From assembly GCA_014885115.2 (NCBI GenBank), contig WKLE02002829.1:6135-36784 (forward strand): a stretch of DNA of 30,650 nt. Reading direction: 5' to 3'. The translations under genes and the position numbers were made by a program. Within the stretch, counting starts at the first letter, position 1; the number at the start of each line of letters is the position of its first letter. The notes under the pieces were generated by a model. It worked only from the letters and a program-made list of their open reading frames with translations, did no database searches and was not told the DNA's origin. Source of the stretch: Asterionellopsis glacialis (Eukaryota; Bacillariophyta; Plagiogrammaphyceae; Rhaphoneidales; Asterionellopsidaceae). Shown here piece by piece: positions 20,630 to 30,650 of the stretch.

Positions 20630-22688
20630 CTATTTAAATATCTTTCTCATGGCATCTCGAAACTCTTCAAAATTGATTGTTCCATTCAAGTCTGCGTCAA
20701 TGGAATCCACCTGTCCAAATGATGCGAATAAAGCAGCAAACAAATAAGTAAGGTTGTGCAAAGCCATATCAAAAAATCATGGTCAAATTAAAAAAAAGGT
20801 AACAATAAACATAACTTACCCAATCTGATACGTGTTCTTCATCTTTTCTTGCAAGGGACCCCAATACTGTTTCAAGCTCATCAATGGTCAACTCGCCATT
20901 GCCATCTAGATCAATAGCATCAAAGATTTTCCGTAAGGTTACATCTGAAAGTCCATGTTTGGGATCAAAGCGTTGAAGTATAACTGATTGAAATCGTTTT
21001 GTTCCATGTGTGCCCACACCTGGACCATTATCGAATTTTTTGCGCAATGCTCGTTTGAATTCAGAAAAATCAATCATTCCACTGTCATCTTCATCAACAC
21101 TCCTTCAAATAATACAAAAGGCAACAAAGAGAAGTTCAGTGTCAACATGAAGATACTATAGCAACGAAAAAATGGCAATGATTGGAATTTTCTCTTACCT
21201 AAATATCTTATCCAAAGACTTGTCGTCCCCCAAGATACCTCCCAACGCAGTTTTTATTTCATTTATTTCTAGAGTGCCGTTCCCGTCCAGGTCCAGAGCA
21301 TGGAAAAGCATTCCAATATCTTTGTCACTTAATGATGATTCACCTCCTCGACCTGTGGCAGTCGCAAACTCTGTAATGATGGCATTTTGGAAACGTCTTT
21401 GCCAGAAATTACGTAACTTACTGTCACTTTCTGCAATAATTTTCTGTGACGCAGTTGATCCTTGTACCCAGGGATGCACCAGAAATTCAGCACTTGTCAT
21501 TCTTCGCTTAAAATCTGGGTTTAACAAGGCTCGCAACAATTCCTTGGCATCGTGTGACAAATGGTCTGTTCGATGGTCAAACACAAGTTTGTCCAAGAAT
21601 CCTCGCCTACCAATACTCTTGATGGCAACTTCAATTTCTTCATCTGTCGTGGTGCCTGTAGGATCGAATGGGTGTGTCCCAGTCAACAGAATATACATGA
21701 TGATTCCTGTAGCAAACATATCAATAGCAGGAGATACTTTTCCTAAAATAAATGAGAGACACAAAGTCAAAAGAGTGTTTCGTTGAGTACATGCTCCAAC
21801 AAAAGGATACTGTAAATTCAGTGGACACTTACTCCTCCAATGAAACATTTCTGGTGGCAAGTAGGCTGAGGTTCCAATATGTGCTGGTAAGTTGTTTGGA
21901 TTCTGAAGTTCATCAAATGACAAGGATGATCCGAAATCTACGACCTTCAATTGTGCCTTTTCTCTATCAACGGAAGACATCATGAGATTCTCTGGTTTCA
22001 AATCAGCATGGATGTATCGTTTGGAATGGATAAACACCAATGCTTCGGCATGCTGTTTAAGGAATTTGGATGCATCTTGTTCCGAATACGCTCCTCCTGT
22101 AATTAAATGATCAAATAATTCTCCTCCTGTGATCAATTCCATGGCAACATAGTAATAGTTTTCATTTGCATTGTGGTGAATATCGTACATGCGACACACA
22201 TGAGGGTGACCTTCATTATCAGATAAAATTCGAAGTGCCCTGATTTCTCGTTGAAAATCACCCTCATGGGTATATTGTTTATCAATTACTTTAATTGCCA
22301 CGGGAATCCCATCATGTTTACGTCGTGTCTTGTATACTTTCCCGTACGCACCTTCTCCCAAGACGGTCCGTAGTGGATCATATTTTTGTCCAATGGCAAC
22401 ATTATCCAATTGTCGTTCGTTCGAAAATACAGAACACTGAACGTGGTTTTCTTGTTGATTCACAAACGCAGCAGTTGCTGCCAAAGCCAATCCAGTTGTC
22501 ACCCCAAACGCAGATAGAAACGATTTCGATGACTCTGCTGTCCACGTGTAGCAGTTGTTTTGGTTTTGCGATCCAACACTGGCTGCTGCTGTCACTCGAG
22601 GTGCAATTTTAATTTTAGGAGCGATTGTATGGATGGATCTTTTACTTCTTAATAATAAGACCACTTTACTTCTTTCAAATCTGATCAT
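20630..22688 (-). CDS. Calcium-dependent protein kinase (CDPK), presequence and membrane segment, four EF-hands
   Basis: Four exons (22688-21833, 21742-21199, 21102-20820, 20710-20630) give 587 residues. Residues 1-31 are Arg/Lys-rich with no acidic residue after position 5, resembling a mitochondrial presequence. A hydrophobic segment at about 57-77 (FLSAFGVTTGLALAATAAFV) could span a membrane. The kinase domain starts near 104: GEGAYGKVY loop, Lys133, HAD catalytic motif with Asp229, DFG at 251, and TSAYLPPE, ending near HPWVQ. An autoinhibitory junction follows, then four canonical EF-hand loops at 436-447, 470-481, 531-542 and 566-577, each with Asp at positions 1 and 3 and Glu at 12. The Arg of HRD is Ala, so this is a non-RD kinase. 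Ca2+ binding should release the junction and activate the kinase. Membrane side and organelle are inference; a signal anchor to another membrane is possible. Confidence 0.9.
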
Positions 22689-23231
22689 AATGTTGTGTGC
22701 GATGCCTCTATCGAGATGTTTACATATGCTCCTTTTCGAATTCCCTCTTTACAATGTCGTACAGTATTCGGTGGTCCATTGTTGAAATGAGACTGACTGT
22801 ATGTGTTGGAACAAGATATCCCAAAAGGCGATCTTTCGATTGGTTGATGTTTCTGCGTTCAAAATTGAATTGAGGTATAATTCTTAGTTATTTCGTATGA
22901 AATATTGTTAAATAATATGAAAGAAGGAGATGGTTACATTAAGTAAATATTTATCAATATTACTTTTTATGTAAAATTAGCATGCCCCTTTGGTGGCTAA
23001 AACGAGTTGCGAAAATTTGAGAACCCCCTGGCGTTGGTTGATACCTCGTAGTATCAAGAGACTCTTGCGGGAACAACTTGAGAAAATACGGGTAGGCCCA
23101 GTCAATCTCAAATCGTGTACGACCTCTTACTGAAATTGAACGCGTTCAGCTTCCCGGGTAATAACAAAGAAAGCAAGTCTGAAACAATCCATATCTTCAT
23201 TGCAATAGTGTACCACAATTATTACGCCACC
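22689..23231. other. Divergent promoter region, CDPK and membrane-protein genes
   Basis: This 543-bp region lies between start codons pointing away from each other and should hold both promoters. It is AT-rich in the middle (about 22880-22980). No gene or clear promoter box is seen. Confidence 0.6.
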
Positions 23232-24653
23232 ATGATGAGTCTCCGAGGTATATGTATTCACCTATTGGTGTTGCATGTTGTGTTGTTCGTTACGGACATG
23301 GTCGAGGGGAACAGTAACAATAACTATGGAGGCCGAAAACTCGTACAGATGACTGCCACTTATGAATACCAAATCGAGTTCAACACTACAACTTATCCAG
23401 ACGAAGAATCTGCACGCCAAAAATTCGACCAAGAATCATTGCAAGAGCTCAATGATGAATTAGGCGATGACGTGGACGAATTCAGCATCGATTCTATGAG
23501 CGTTCAAGCCTGTCAACAAGCGGAGACGACTTCGGAAAGGTGTTTTGAAGCTGAAAGTACTGTGACAATTACAATCAATGAAGACGACGGACAAGAAGAC
23601 ACTATTGTGGAAAAAGCAACTATTGAAAGGGTCCAATCTTTTTTGGATGCCTTCAATGCAGAAAACGCAGATATTTATGTTAGTTTTATCGGTCCTTTTT
23701 ATATTTCATCCGAATTGAACATTGATATTGCACCTGTCAATGGTTATATGGATGATACGGCAAAGGGAGTTTTTGAAGATGTTCTTGTAATTCACTTGGA
23801 AAGGTACTTTGCCAATCAAGAAGGTGATAATGATGTGTCTAACATTGAAGCAACGGTTTTATTTCAGGTTTTGACTGCAATCCAACGCCGTTTGCAGCGT
23901 CGTTTAGAGCAACAATCGAATAGAGTTACCTCATTTGTTTCTGGAGAATGCAATAGATGCGCTGGCAAAAATGATATGTTTCAGGATGCTGCCAATAGCT
24001 TTGACATGGATCAATTCCAAGAGGATCTAAAGATTAAAGGAGAAGAAGCTGGGACAGACTACTTTGACAACGTGGATGATGTTTCATACTCGGAAAATTT
24101 GATTGACGGTCTTCAGGAACCCGTTGTTCCTCCTCTCGGTAATGAGGTAAGTGCACGCAGTAATTGAGTTTGTTCTCGTGGAAGGCATATATTACTCGTA
24201 CTAAGATACATCTTGACTTCGTCGCTTTCTCTCTTTATCTATTTTTTTTAAAAGCCCGACGATAAGAAGCAACCATTCTGGGTTTGGGTAGCTTTGGGAG
24301 TTGCAACTGCCATATTTGCAGGTGTGTTTATACTTCTTTTCACAAAGAAAAAGATTGAGAATGCTCCCAAGGGCCAAGGAGATTTTGCCTCCGCAGTTGC
24401 ACACACCAACAGAGAGAACGAAGAAGGTTTAGAAGTTGCGAGGGAGAGTAGCAGTTCTGAACAACCAGGCATGGAACTAGTAGAATCACGCAGTTCTTCT
24501 ATTGCCAATCGAAGTGATGATGTTGGCATTAGTTCTGAACAACCAGGCATGGAACCAGTAGAATCACGCACTTCTTCTGTTGCCAATGGAAGTGGTGATT
24601 TTGGCAGTAATTCTCATGCAAGTCGCCCTGGCAAGTATGGAGAACAAGATTGA
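23232..24653 (+). CDS. Type I membrane protein with tandem-repeat cytoplasmic tail, unknown function
   Basis: Two exons (23232-24146 and 24255-24653) are joined in phase 0 across a 108-bp GTAAGT...AAAAG intron, giving 437 residues. The start ATGATG has a GCCACC context. Residues 1-26 form a signal peptide (ICIHLLVLHVVLFV core). The extracellular part (about 27-312) is acidic, contains five Cys (around ACQQAETTSERC and GECNRCAG) and an alternating beta-like region (ATYEYQIEF). A single membrane helix (about 313-334, FWVWVALGVATAIFAGVFIL) is followed by KKK, which fits a stop-transfer with the tail in the cytosol. The tail has two 26-residue repeats (372-397 and 398-423, SSEQPGME core). The shape suggests a receptor or adhesion protein; no family is recognised. 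Confidence 0.8.
24453..24608 (+). repeat. Two 78-bp in-frame tandem repeats
   Basis: Units at 24453-24530 and 24531-24608 share AGTTCTGAACAACCAGGCAT and are similar over their full length, with a few substitutions. They encode the duplicated cytoplasmic tail of the membrane protein. High DNA identity points to a recent duplication. Confidence 0.9.
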
Positions 24654-24992
24654 AAAACTAGCAACAGCAAATGATACGTGCCGTTTTATGTTCAATATTT
24701 ACACGTCCGTTCAAGTTGGACTGATAACTTTGCATAGTTTTTCTAGTACTTTTTATTTTGTTAAAAGATATAGCATGTTATATTACTTTTATTACTCAAT
24801 GGTGCATTCGCACAACACAGACCGTGATGTACATTAGAGTTCCCGCCCATTGGATCACAAAAACAATCGTAGGAAAATTCTGTACACATAGATCTCGATG
24901 AATACAAATGATAAATATGTATATATTAGAATCGTGTTTGGCATGACTATGAATGCAATACCGTGATAGACGATTTGTTTCATCCCATACTT
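24654..24992. other. Convergent 3' intergenic region
   Basis: This 339-bp AT-rich spacer lies between the membrane-protein gene (+) and the small plastid-protein gene (-). No gene is seen. Confidence 0.6.
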
Positions 24993-25334
24993 TTAGTAAC
25001 CCGTGCTGACGTCAAAAAGACCCGTGGCAAATGCAACAACAAGAAGGACGAGAATAAGACCAACAAAACCACCAGCAGCCTTCACCACAAATCCTTTGTC
25101 AGTTTCAATTCGTTGTTCCTCAAGTTCCGCAAGTTTATCCAACCTGTCTCTCTTCGTACCACTTCTTGAAGCATCACGCCTCTCATACAGAACAGTTGGG
25201 GAAGCACTAGCATGCGCAAGCGGGTTCTTTTCGACTGAAGTGTGTGCAAGAAGAGGTGCATGGTGCAACAACGGCCGTACAAATGCTTGTGAAGTGTAAA
25301 CGAAGGAAAGTAAAAGAAGTTGACGAAACATCAT
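24993..25334 (-). CDS. Small predicted plastid membrane protein
   Basis: This single-exon gene encodes 113 residues. The signal peptide (LLLLSFVYTSQA|FVRP) ends in a clear Ala-Phe motif at 17-18, followed by a basic, Ser/His-containing transit-like stretch, as in diatom plastid precursors. The mature part has a charged helix (about 52-80, RDRLDKLAELEEQRIETDK), then one hydrophobic helix (about 88-106, GGFVGLILVLLVVAFATGL) near the C-terminus. It would be a single-pass thylakoid or envelope protein with most of its charge on one side. I do not recognise the family. Either of two adjacent ATGs could start it; I take the first. Confidence 0.8.
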   Translation of the reverse strand: MMFRQLLLLSFVYTSQAFVRPLLHHAPLLAHTSVEKNPLAHASASPTVLYERRDASRSGTKRDRLDKLAELEEQRIETDKGFVVKAAGGFVGLILVLLVVAFATGLFDVSTGY

Positions 25335-25600
25335 GGTTGCAACACTGTAGAGTTCTAGTTTGTGTCACCGTGCTCGATATGATTTTATTGATCAATGTGT
25401 CAGACATCATCCTAGTCAGAAGAAAGATGATATCCTCATCCGATGACACCAAGAAAGTAAGAAAACAAATGCACACGCACTTGGAATAGAGGTATGGTCC
25501 GTATTACTCGTACAAGGAGTTACGTGCTTTCTTTAATTGTAAAAACTATCGTTTCTGGGACATTGCAATTCCAGTACGACTTGTGCGAAGTCGCCAATAC

Positions 25601-25606
25601 AAAAAA
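25601..25606 (-). terminator. RNA polymerase III T-run terminator
   Basis: Six A on the plus strand read as TTTTTT on the minus strand, beginning five bases past the tRNA-Ser 3' end. Confidence 0.85.
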
Positions 25607-25611
25607 GGAAG

Positions 25612-25693
25612 CGACACCGGCAGGACTCGAACCTACGCGGAAGAACTCCAAATGATTTCGAATCATTCGCCTTAACCACTCGGCCACGGTGTC
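25612..25693 (-). tRNA. tRNA-Ser(CGA)
   Basis: On the minus strand the acceptor arms GACACCG and CGGTGTC pair perfectly over 7 bp. The D-arm contains TGGCCGAGTGGTTAAGGC (A box). The anticodon stem AATGA/TCATT holds the loop TTCGAAA, so the anticodon is CGA (reads UCG). A long variable arm with a GGA/TCC stem marks a class II tRNA. The T-arm is GTAGG-TTCGAGT-CCTGC (B box GGTTCGAGTCC). The discriminator base is G, as expected for Ser. There is no intron and CCA is not encoded. Confidence 0.96.
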
Positions 25694-27494
25694 GTCTGTG
25701 TGCAGGCAAAAATTTAGAATACATAAATAAAATTTGTAAAATGGACCCAACTGTGATTCTATTAGGCGATGCATACATTTTTACCAGTTGGGGTCAAGGT
25801 AATCTGTACACTCTAAACAAAAAATATATTATGTACCCAGAATGGGATTTTTAGTCCAGAAGAATTTGCTTGATATCACCCAGTACTCTAGGACTCCCAT
25901 ATGTTTACAATAGTAGGCAAGGGATACAGGAAATCTACCTAGTCTACCAATATGGTAGGTCAAATACATGCAATAAAAGAAATATTGCTTCATAGGGAGT
26001 ATTCCAATCCAGTATAATCATCAGGAGAAAAGGATGTACCAATATTGAAATACAGTGCTCTTATATAATCTCATGCATAGTATAGGGTCATCAATCAACG
26101 TATGGGTTTGTTCACCCCCAAATCACGACATTTTTTATGAGAAACTTGCAAAACTAGAGATGATAGTATGACCAAGTCAAGAATGAGATCATGTGATCAT
26201 GATAGAAATATTGACAAATGAACTCAGGTATTATTATGGTCCATGCTAATGCTGGTATTATATTAAAATGAGGGTAATCTATTATACCATTACAACATTA
26301 TTTGATATTTTGCTTTTTCTACACAGAGGAAAATTTTGAAAAGCGAATAAAAGTGTAATTAGGTCTGTGTTACACTCCTATCACATAATGTCCAGAAATT
26401 CCTCATATTGCTTAAGTTGTTTTACAACCCTGAATGCATAATATTTTGTTGTTGTCCAGTAATATAACAATAATGTTTAAAATATTGTCTTATATTCCAT
26501 CTATCATGTTGTTAAAGAACAGTTGTTAATATTGCCTTCTACTAAATATACATGGATACTGTGCAATCTTGCCTGAGGGTAATTTTGTGGACCTGCCAAT
26601 GTAATGTGCAAGCTTTTTGACCCCATGCTTCTCTGATTCCCTCCAGCAATTTTTACTTACATATTCTTCCCCAAAGACATGTCCCCCAGGAGTAAATGTG
26701 CATCTTGGTAGACTGCAACGGTATCCAACAGAGATTCTTGATATCCTTATTGAGAAACATAGAAGTAAATACTGCACACATGAAATATTAGATTGATTTT
26801 GATATTAATATTAATTGTGCAGCTCATGACAAAGGCATGGTCTAATTGCATAGTCCTGATAAGTAATAGAGTCTTTATCATGATGTAACAAGATGTTATG
26901 TTCTTCCCATGCATTGAGCAACCATGTAATTGATTTGGTGAAAGCAACACAGGTGTAGAAAAAGGACGTTAACATGATGCACATGAATTTACTTACAGTA
27001 CCGACCCCATAAAACGATTTCTTTCAAGTGCCATATAACATGAGTAAATTGATAGTTAGATGCTTACTCGTCCTTAGTCCTCTTCCATATTGAAGACACT
27101 CTACTCTAGAGAGGACTATTCTTTCTATATTACTCCAAATCTTAGTGATATTTACCTACGTATTCCTATCTAGGACTAGAAAGGGGTCCTATCTACGTTA
27201 CAATTCATATTGATCGCGTGTGCGCCGGGCTTAGAGGGTTCTCCTCTAGAGTGTTCTCCTTAAACAAGTAAGTACTACAGATACAACGATTTTTTGTCAC
27301 GGACAATGCTTGATGAAAAAGTCCAGGGTACGAGTACGTTTAATTACCAAACCCCTTGCTTGTCTTGGGATGAGGGTAGTCCAATAAGCAATGCATTATT
27401 TTATATCTTAAAAATTTTTATGATCATGCCTACTACAGTAAGGTAGTGTATCATATCCAACGTTATGTTTTACACGTATGATTCTTAATCATAC

Positions 27495-27506
27495 CTGGGT
27501 ACCCAG
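27495..27506. repeat. CTGGGTACCCAG perfect palindrome in a GTAC cluster
   Basis: This 12-bp perfect palindrome is followed at 27541-27552 by GGTACCTGGTAC, which recurs exactly at 30001-30012. At least six GTAC tetramers occur in about 100 bp here. Confidence 0.85.
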
Positions 27507-27642
27507 AGGTACAGGGATCTGTTATTTTCCTGTGTAGCCTGGTACCTGGTACCCGTACAGGTTTACTTGGAGGTAGGTACTGTATGTAGATTCAGTAATA
27601 TCTATCTTATCATATTATGGAATATAGCCAGTAACAGGTACA

Positions 27643-27741
27643 GTAGGTCCTACCTTGTAAACAATCGATGAATGATATATTCCTAATTTATTAAACATAA
27701 CTGGTAATATTGAACCAGATAATTTGTACGGTAGGACCTAC
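27643..27741. repeat. Inverted pair of GTAGGTCCTAC words
   Basis: GTAGGTCCTACC at 27643-27654 and its exact reverse complement GGTAGGACCTAC at 27730-27741 flank about 75 bp of AT-rich sequence. Each copy is itself nearly palindromic. Confidence 0.8.
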
Positions 27742-28456
27742 TATAAACTAATAAAGGCTTTTATATTATAAGGTAACTTTCGTAGGATTTACATCTGTAG
27801 CTCATATTATATATAAACTGTATCAAAAATTATGGATTTATAGATTGTCGTTATTCATGAAGTATATATATAAATCATGGGAGTCCGCCTTTTTTAAAAT
27901 CGATGTATGGTTCTATCGTGTTGATGAAAATGGGTTAAATAAGAAAGAATTTCGATAAAGACCAAGAGAGCAATGTCCTGTGATTATATATAAAATACTT
28001 CTATATATTAATGGGTACGAGGATCTGCACGTAGGACTAGTCATACAATTAAGGTTCACTTTCCCTCGCTATCAAGTATGAACATTCTTCTTACATGAGG
28101 GAAAAAAAAGCAACTTCTCACGAAAAGGTAAAAACCCTTTTGCTGCGAAACTGCACCAATCGTAAGAGTCATGCTATCCGCCAGGCTTCCAGCACGTGTG
28201 GAGTATGGAGTATCACGATCAAGAGAGAACAGAAACTCAGCAATGCTCGATAACCGCACGACCTCTACATACATCAACGAATACATCACTGTGGCGGAAT
28301 GAACCATCTATGGATATCTGCTGTCAACTAGGCATAACAGTTCATTTGTCGAAAACGAATTACAACAACTTCAACAGCAGTCGTATCATGTCCATAAAAT
28401 TAGATAAAAATATCTTTCATTCAAATAATTTATATTAGAGCTATGTATATATTAAT

Positions 28457-29416
28457 TTAATTTACTGTCTGTAGGGGCATCCACATGCGAGGTCTTCGAG
28501 AAAGCTTTGTGCAGGATTCACCACTTTTCTGCTGCTTCTTTTGACGTGGATGCTTTCGTCGAACAGTTCTTCGATGGATAGCTGGCTTCGCTTCCTTTAT
28601 CTCATCTTTCGTTGATAGCTTTGGGGACGATCTATACCTAGATCTACGGTCTTTGCTTTTGCTCTTGTCGTCTTGTTCCAGTCCGAGGTTTTCCCGCGCT
28701 CTAGGAGATAGCCAAAAGGATGATTTCGATGCTGCTGAACGATGCTCATTTTCTTGATACTCTTCAAAGTCCCAAGTTTCTTCGCCCAAGATTTCCCAAC
28801 CAAAGGATATTGGTAACCCCGATCGACAGCATGGGTGATCACCCACTACGCGGTCGTAGGAACGAATAAGGACTTTCTCGAACGATACGCACTTCTCCCG
28901 GGGAGTCATGTCCGCATTTTCTTGGTCAGAATCAGTAAGGTCATCTTTTAGCAAAGACTTGGAGGAACGACTAGAGCTATCGATGGTGGAATCTATGGAA
29001 AGAAATGAGGATGATGAATAAAAATTAGAATGTGCTCAATCAAGATTACGAACGAATTCGAATTACTACGATTTGAACGCGAAGACAAATTTCAATCGTC
29101 TGTGCCACTTACTTGATTCAAAACTTCGCGATTGAGAGTTCTCTTCCGTGTCAAAATCTAGGCCTTGTTCCAATGTCATGATATCAAACCATGACAAACT
29201 GCCTGTCTTGACCATGGTATGCATGCTGGGTTGGAGTGAATGCATTCCGTGTGTTGTAATCATGAGGCGCTGAATATCGTGTCGCTGATTGATTCGGCTT
29301 CTTCGTTTTTGCGAGCGAGTTTTTTTTTTTGCGAAACGTTCTGGCACAGGTAGGCTAGTAGTCCTGTTAGATGAGCGCGGGGTTTCCGATACCTTCTCTC
29401 CGTTGAGCTCGTACAA
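28457..29416 (-). CDS. Hypothetical protein with a stramenopile-type conserved motif; 5' end unresolved
   Basis: Exon 28992-28457 (to the stop) joins an upstream exon ending at 29113 across a GTAAGT...CATAG intron (28993-29112), restoring an Asn codon (FES-N-STID). The downstream exon contains VSFEKVLIRSYDRVVGDHP followed by a Cys-Cys and SGLPISFGWEI. This type of segment (V.F..V.I..Y...VGD.P....G.P....W) recurs, to my recollection, in many diatom and other stramenopile hypothetical proteins of unknown role. The C-terminus is strongly basic (RRTVRRKHPRQKKQQKS), which may mean nuclear or nucleic-acid contact. The 5' exon is open to about 29416 without an ATG until 29263. So the start is either 29263 or in an earlier exon; an ATG at 29445 lies in another frame. 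A 10-base A run near 29320-29330 on this strand could also hide a frame error. Confidence 0.65.
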
Positions 29417-29445
29417 GTCGGTCCTACCTTAACTGGTGGGTACAT

Positions 29446-30650
29446 AGTGGCCTAGGACTACTAACTAGTAGGTCCGCCTAATAATTTTACTACGTTGACG
29501 AGATTTCGCGGTTTTTTGTTTTTTCACGTGTTCTGTGGGAAGTGGCAAGCAACGCCCGTTTTCCAATACATAGGAGTGAGTTGGGCTTAAGTAAATTCAG
29601 AAAAGACTTAAGAAAATAACAATATCAAATTCTATAAGTACTGGGAAAGCGAGGTTTCCTCTGGTCTATTTCAAGTTCGTGATGTTTATTATGATGTTGA
29701 CTTGTTTAGTAAACAAGATACAAAACTAGAAAGATCCAGGCACGATCAATGTAAATAATAGGAGTATGATGTTTACTTTACATACAGTATTATTGATACA
29801 ATCAGGATACAATGTACGGGTTCTTGTAAAGAAATAAAGTGACTGACAGAGTCCATCATTTCCAAAATTTGCATCCGTTACTTTGTATTAAAGAACTAGT
29901 ACACAAGACGTACTTATAACATTCTCTGGATAGAATGTAATGAACTCGTACAGTTTCTATAGGTCCTACATGGGATCGTATATTATGGTACAATGTAGAC
30001 GGTACCTGGTACAACCGATTCAAAATTCAAGTTGGTACATACCAGGTATGGTATTATCCCCGACAGAGTCTATCTATCGGGTAGCTGCATGCGAGTTTTA
30101 GGTAGAAAATGGAATATTGATAGGAATTAGTACTGCTGTTCAAGCTCATATATATAAGAATTTGTATTGCTATGAGATCTTATGAACTTTCAGGAACAAT
30201 ATGAATCACCAGGTTCATAAGACATTCTGGACCGTGACCATTACAGCAATAGTCGTCGCGGTCGACCATGACTGACTCCACGACCACAATCGGAACCCTT
30301 CCTCCATCAATGTCATTATTCGCACATGGAGCCTTCCTTTGTTGTATTACTCACCTGGAGGTTTTGGAAAAAAAGGATGAGGCGACGAAGAACCTCAAAT
30401 TTTGCTAATTTAAAAATCAAATTTGACCCATGATCGAGGAAAAAAGATTCTAGCATTGTCTGCTGAAGTACAGCACATTATTTGAAAGACACAAAAAAAA
30501 TAATATGTTTTGATTTATCTGAATCATCGGGAGCTAGCTTTCGCCAATGTCCGCGTTCGTCCTCTAGAGTAAGGCCGATCCTTATCGTGTGACAAAAACA
30601 AAAACAAAACTGAACGTGTTTTGATAGACTGACAGACCAATTTCAGTTTT
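29446..30650. other. Intergenic region to window end, no supported gene
   Basis: This is AT-rich sequence. GGTACCTGGTAC at 30001-30012 and TAGGTCCTA at 29960-29968 belong to the intergenic word set seen elsewhere. A 42-codon frame at 30268-30396 has a fair start context but no other support. Confidence 0.5.

Larger units (their letters stand above)
25694..28456. other. AT-rich intergenic region with short GTAC/CCTAC palindromes
   Basis: This is a 2.8-kb region without a supported gene. Open frames at 26526-26777 (-) and 28056-28307 (-) have no recognisable domain; the second lies in a locally less AT-rich patch. From about 27480 to 27745 there is a dense set of GTAC and CCTAC words, including the palindrome at 27495-27506. 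CTACCAATATGGTAG at 25944-25958 is a 6-bp-arm inverted repeat. The region looks like degraded repeat sequence. Confidence 0.5.

Noticed and set aside
25520..25778. Two overlapping minus-strand frames across the tRNA
   Set aside because: They are open by chance over the tRNA-Ser gene, whose structure explains the sequence.
28056..28307. 83-codon minus-strand frame in a less AT-rich patch
   Set aside because: No recognisable motif, no splice partner found; kept only as an open possibility.
30268..30396. Short frame with a GACCATGA start context near the window end
   Set aside because: Only 42 codons, no domain, and no convincing splice donor to extend it.

Overview
The window looks like nuclear DNA of a diatom. 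Spliceosomal introns are short (about 90-420 bp, GT-AG). Two proteins start with a signal peptide ending in the Ala-Phe motif that targets proteins through the diatom plastid membranes (SNA|F and SQA|F). There is a decayed Pro-Ser repeat gene of a kind common in diatom secreted proteins, a four-EF-hand CDPK, and a Ser tRNA with an RNA polymerase III terminator. The species cannot be told from this sequence. AT-rich, gene-poor flanks (1-4335 and 25694-28456) enclose a dense core.

Layout. 1-4335: AT-rich sequence with one decayed Pro-Ser/Cys-rich coding remnant. 4336-9294 (-): one nine-exon gene for a protein with three CaMK-type kinase units in tandem and an N-myristoylation signal. 10512-11666 (+): secretory-pathway alpha/beta hydrolase. 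12882-17108 (+): intron-free RING plus tandem BRCT protein of BRCA1-like layout. 17579-18445 (-): prohibitin-1. 19188-20168 (+): probable plastid protein of unknown function. 20630-22688 (-): CDPK with a mitochondrial-like presequence and a membrane segment. 23232-24653 (+): type I membrane protein. 24993-25334 (-): small plastid membrane protein. 25612-25693 (-): tRNA-Ser(CGA). 28457-29416 (-): protein with a stramenopile-type conserved motif and an unresolved 5' end.

The strongest novelty candidate is the three-kinase gene. Each unit repeats the same plan: a Tyr-Asp-Leu-Gly lead-in, N-lobe, intron, C-lobe, and a C-terminal helix resembling a CaMK regulatory segment. The two downstream units have identical exon lengths (381 and 483 nt). 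The third unit has lost the catalytic His-Arg-Asp (it reads Asn-Arg-Asn) and its tail is cut short. I infer a membrane-anchored relay of two active kinases and one pseudokinase, built by intragenic duplication. With the CDPK, the window holds two kinase genes of Ca2+-signalling type. All genes are independently promoted eukaryotic units; there is no operon logic. Several intergenic regions share short GTAC/CCTAC palindromic words that no annotated feature explains.
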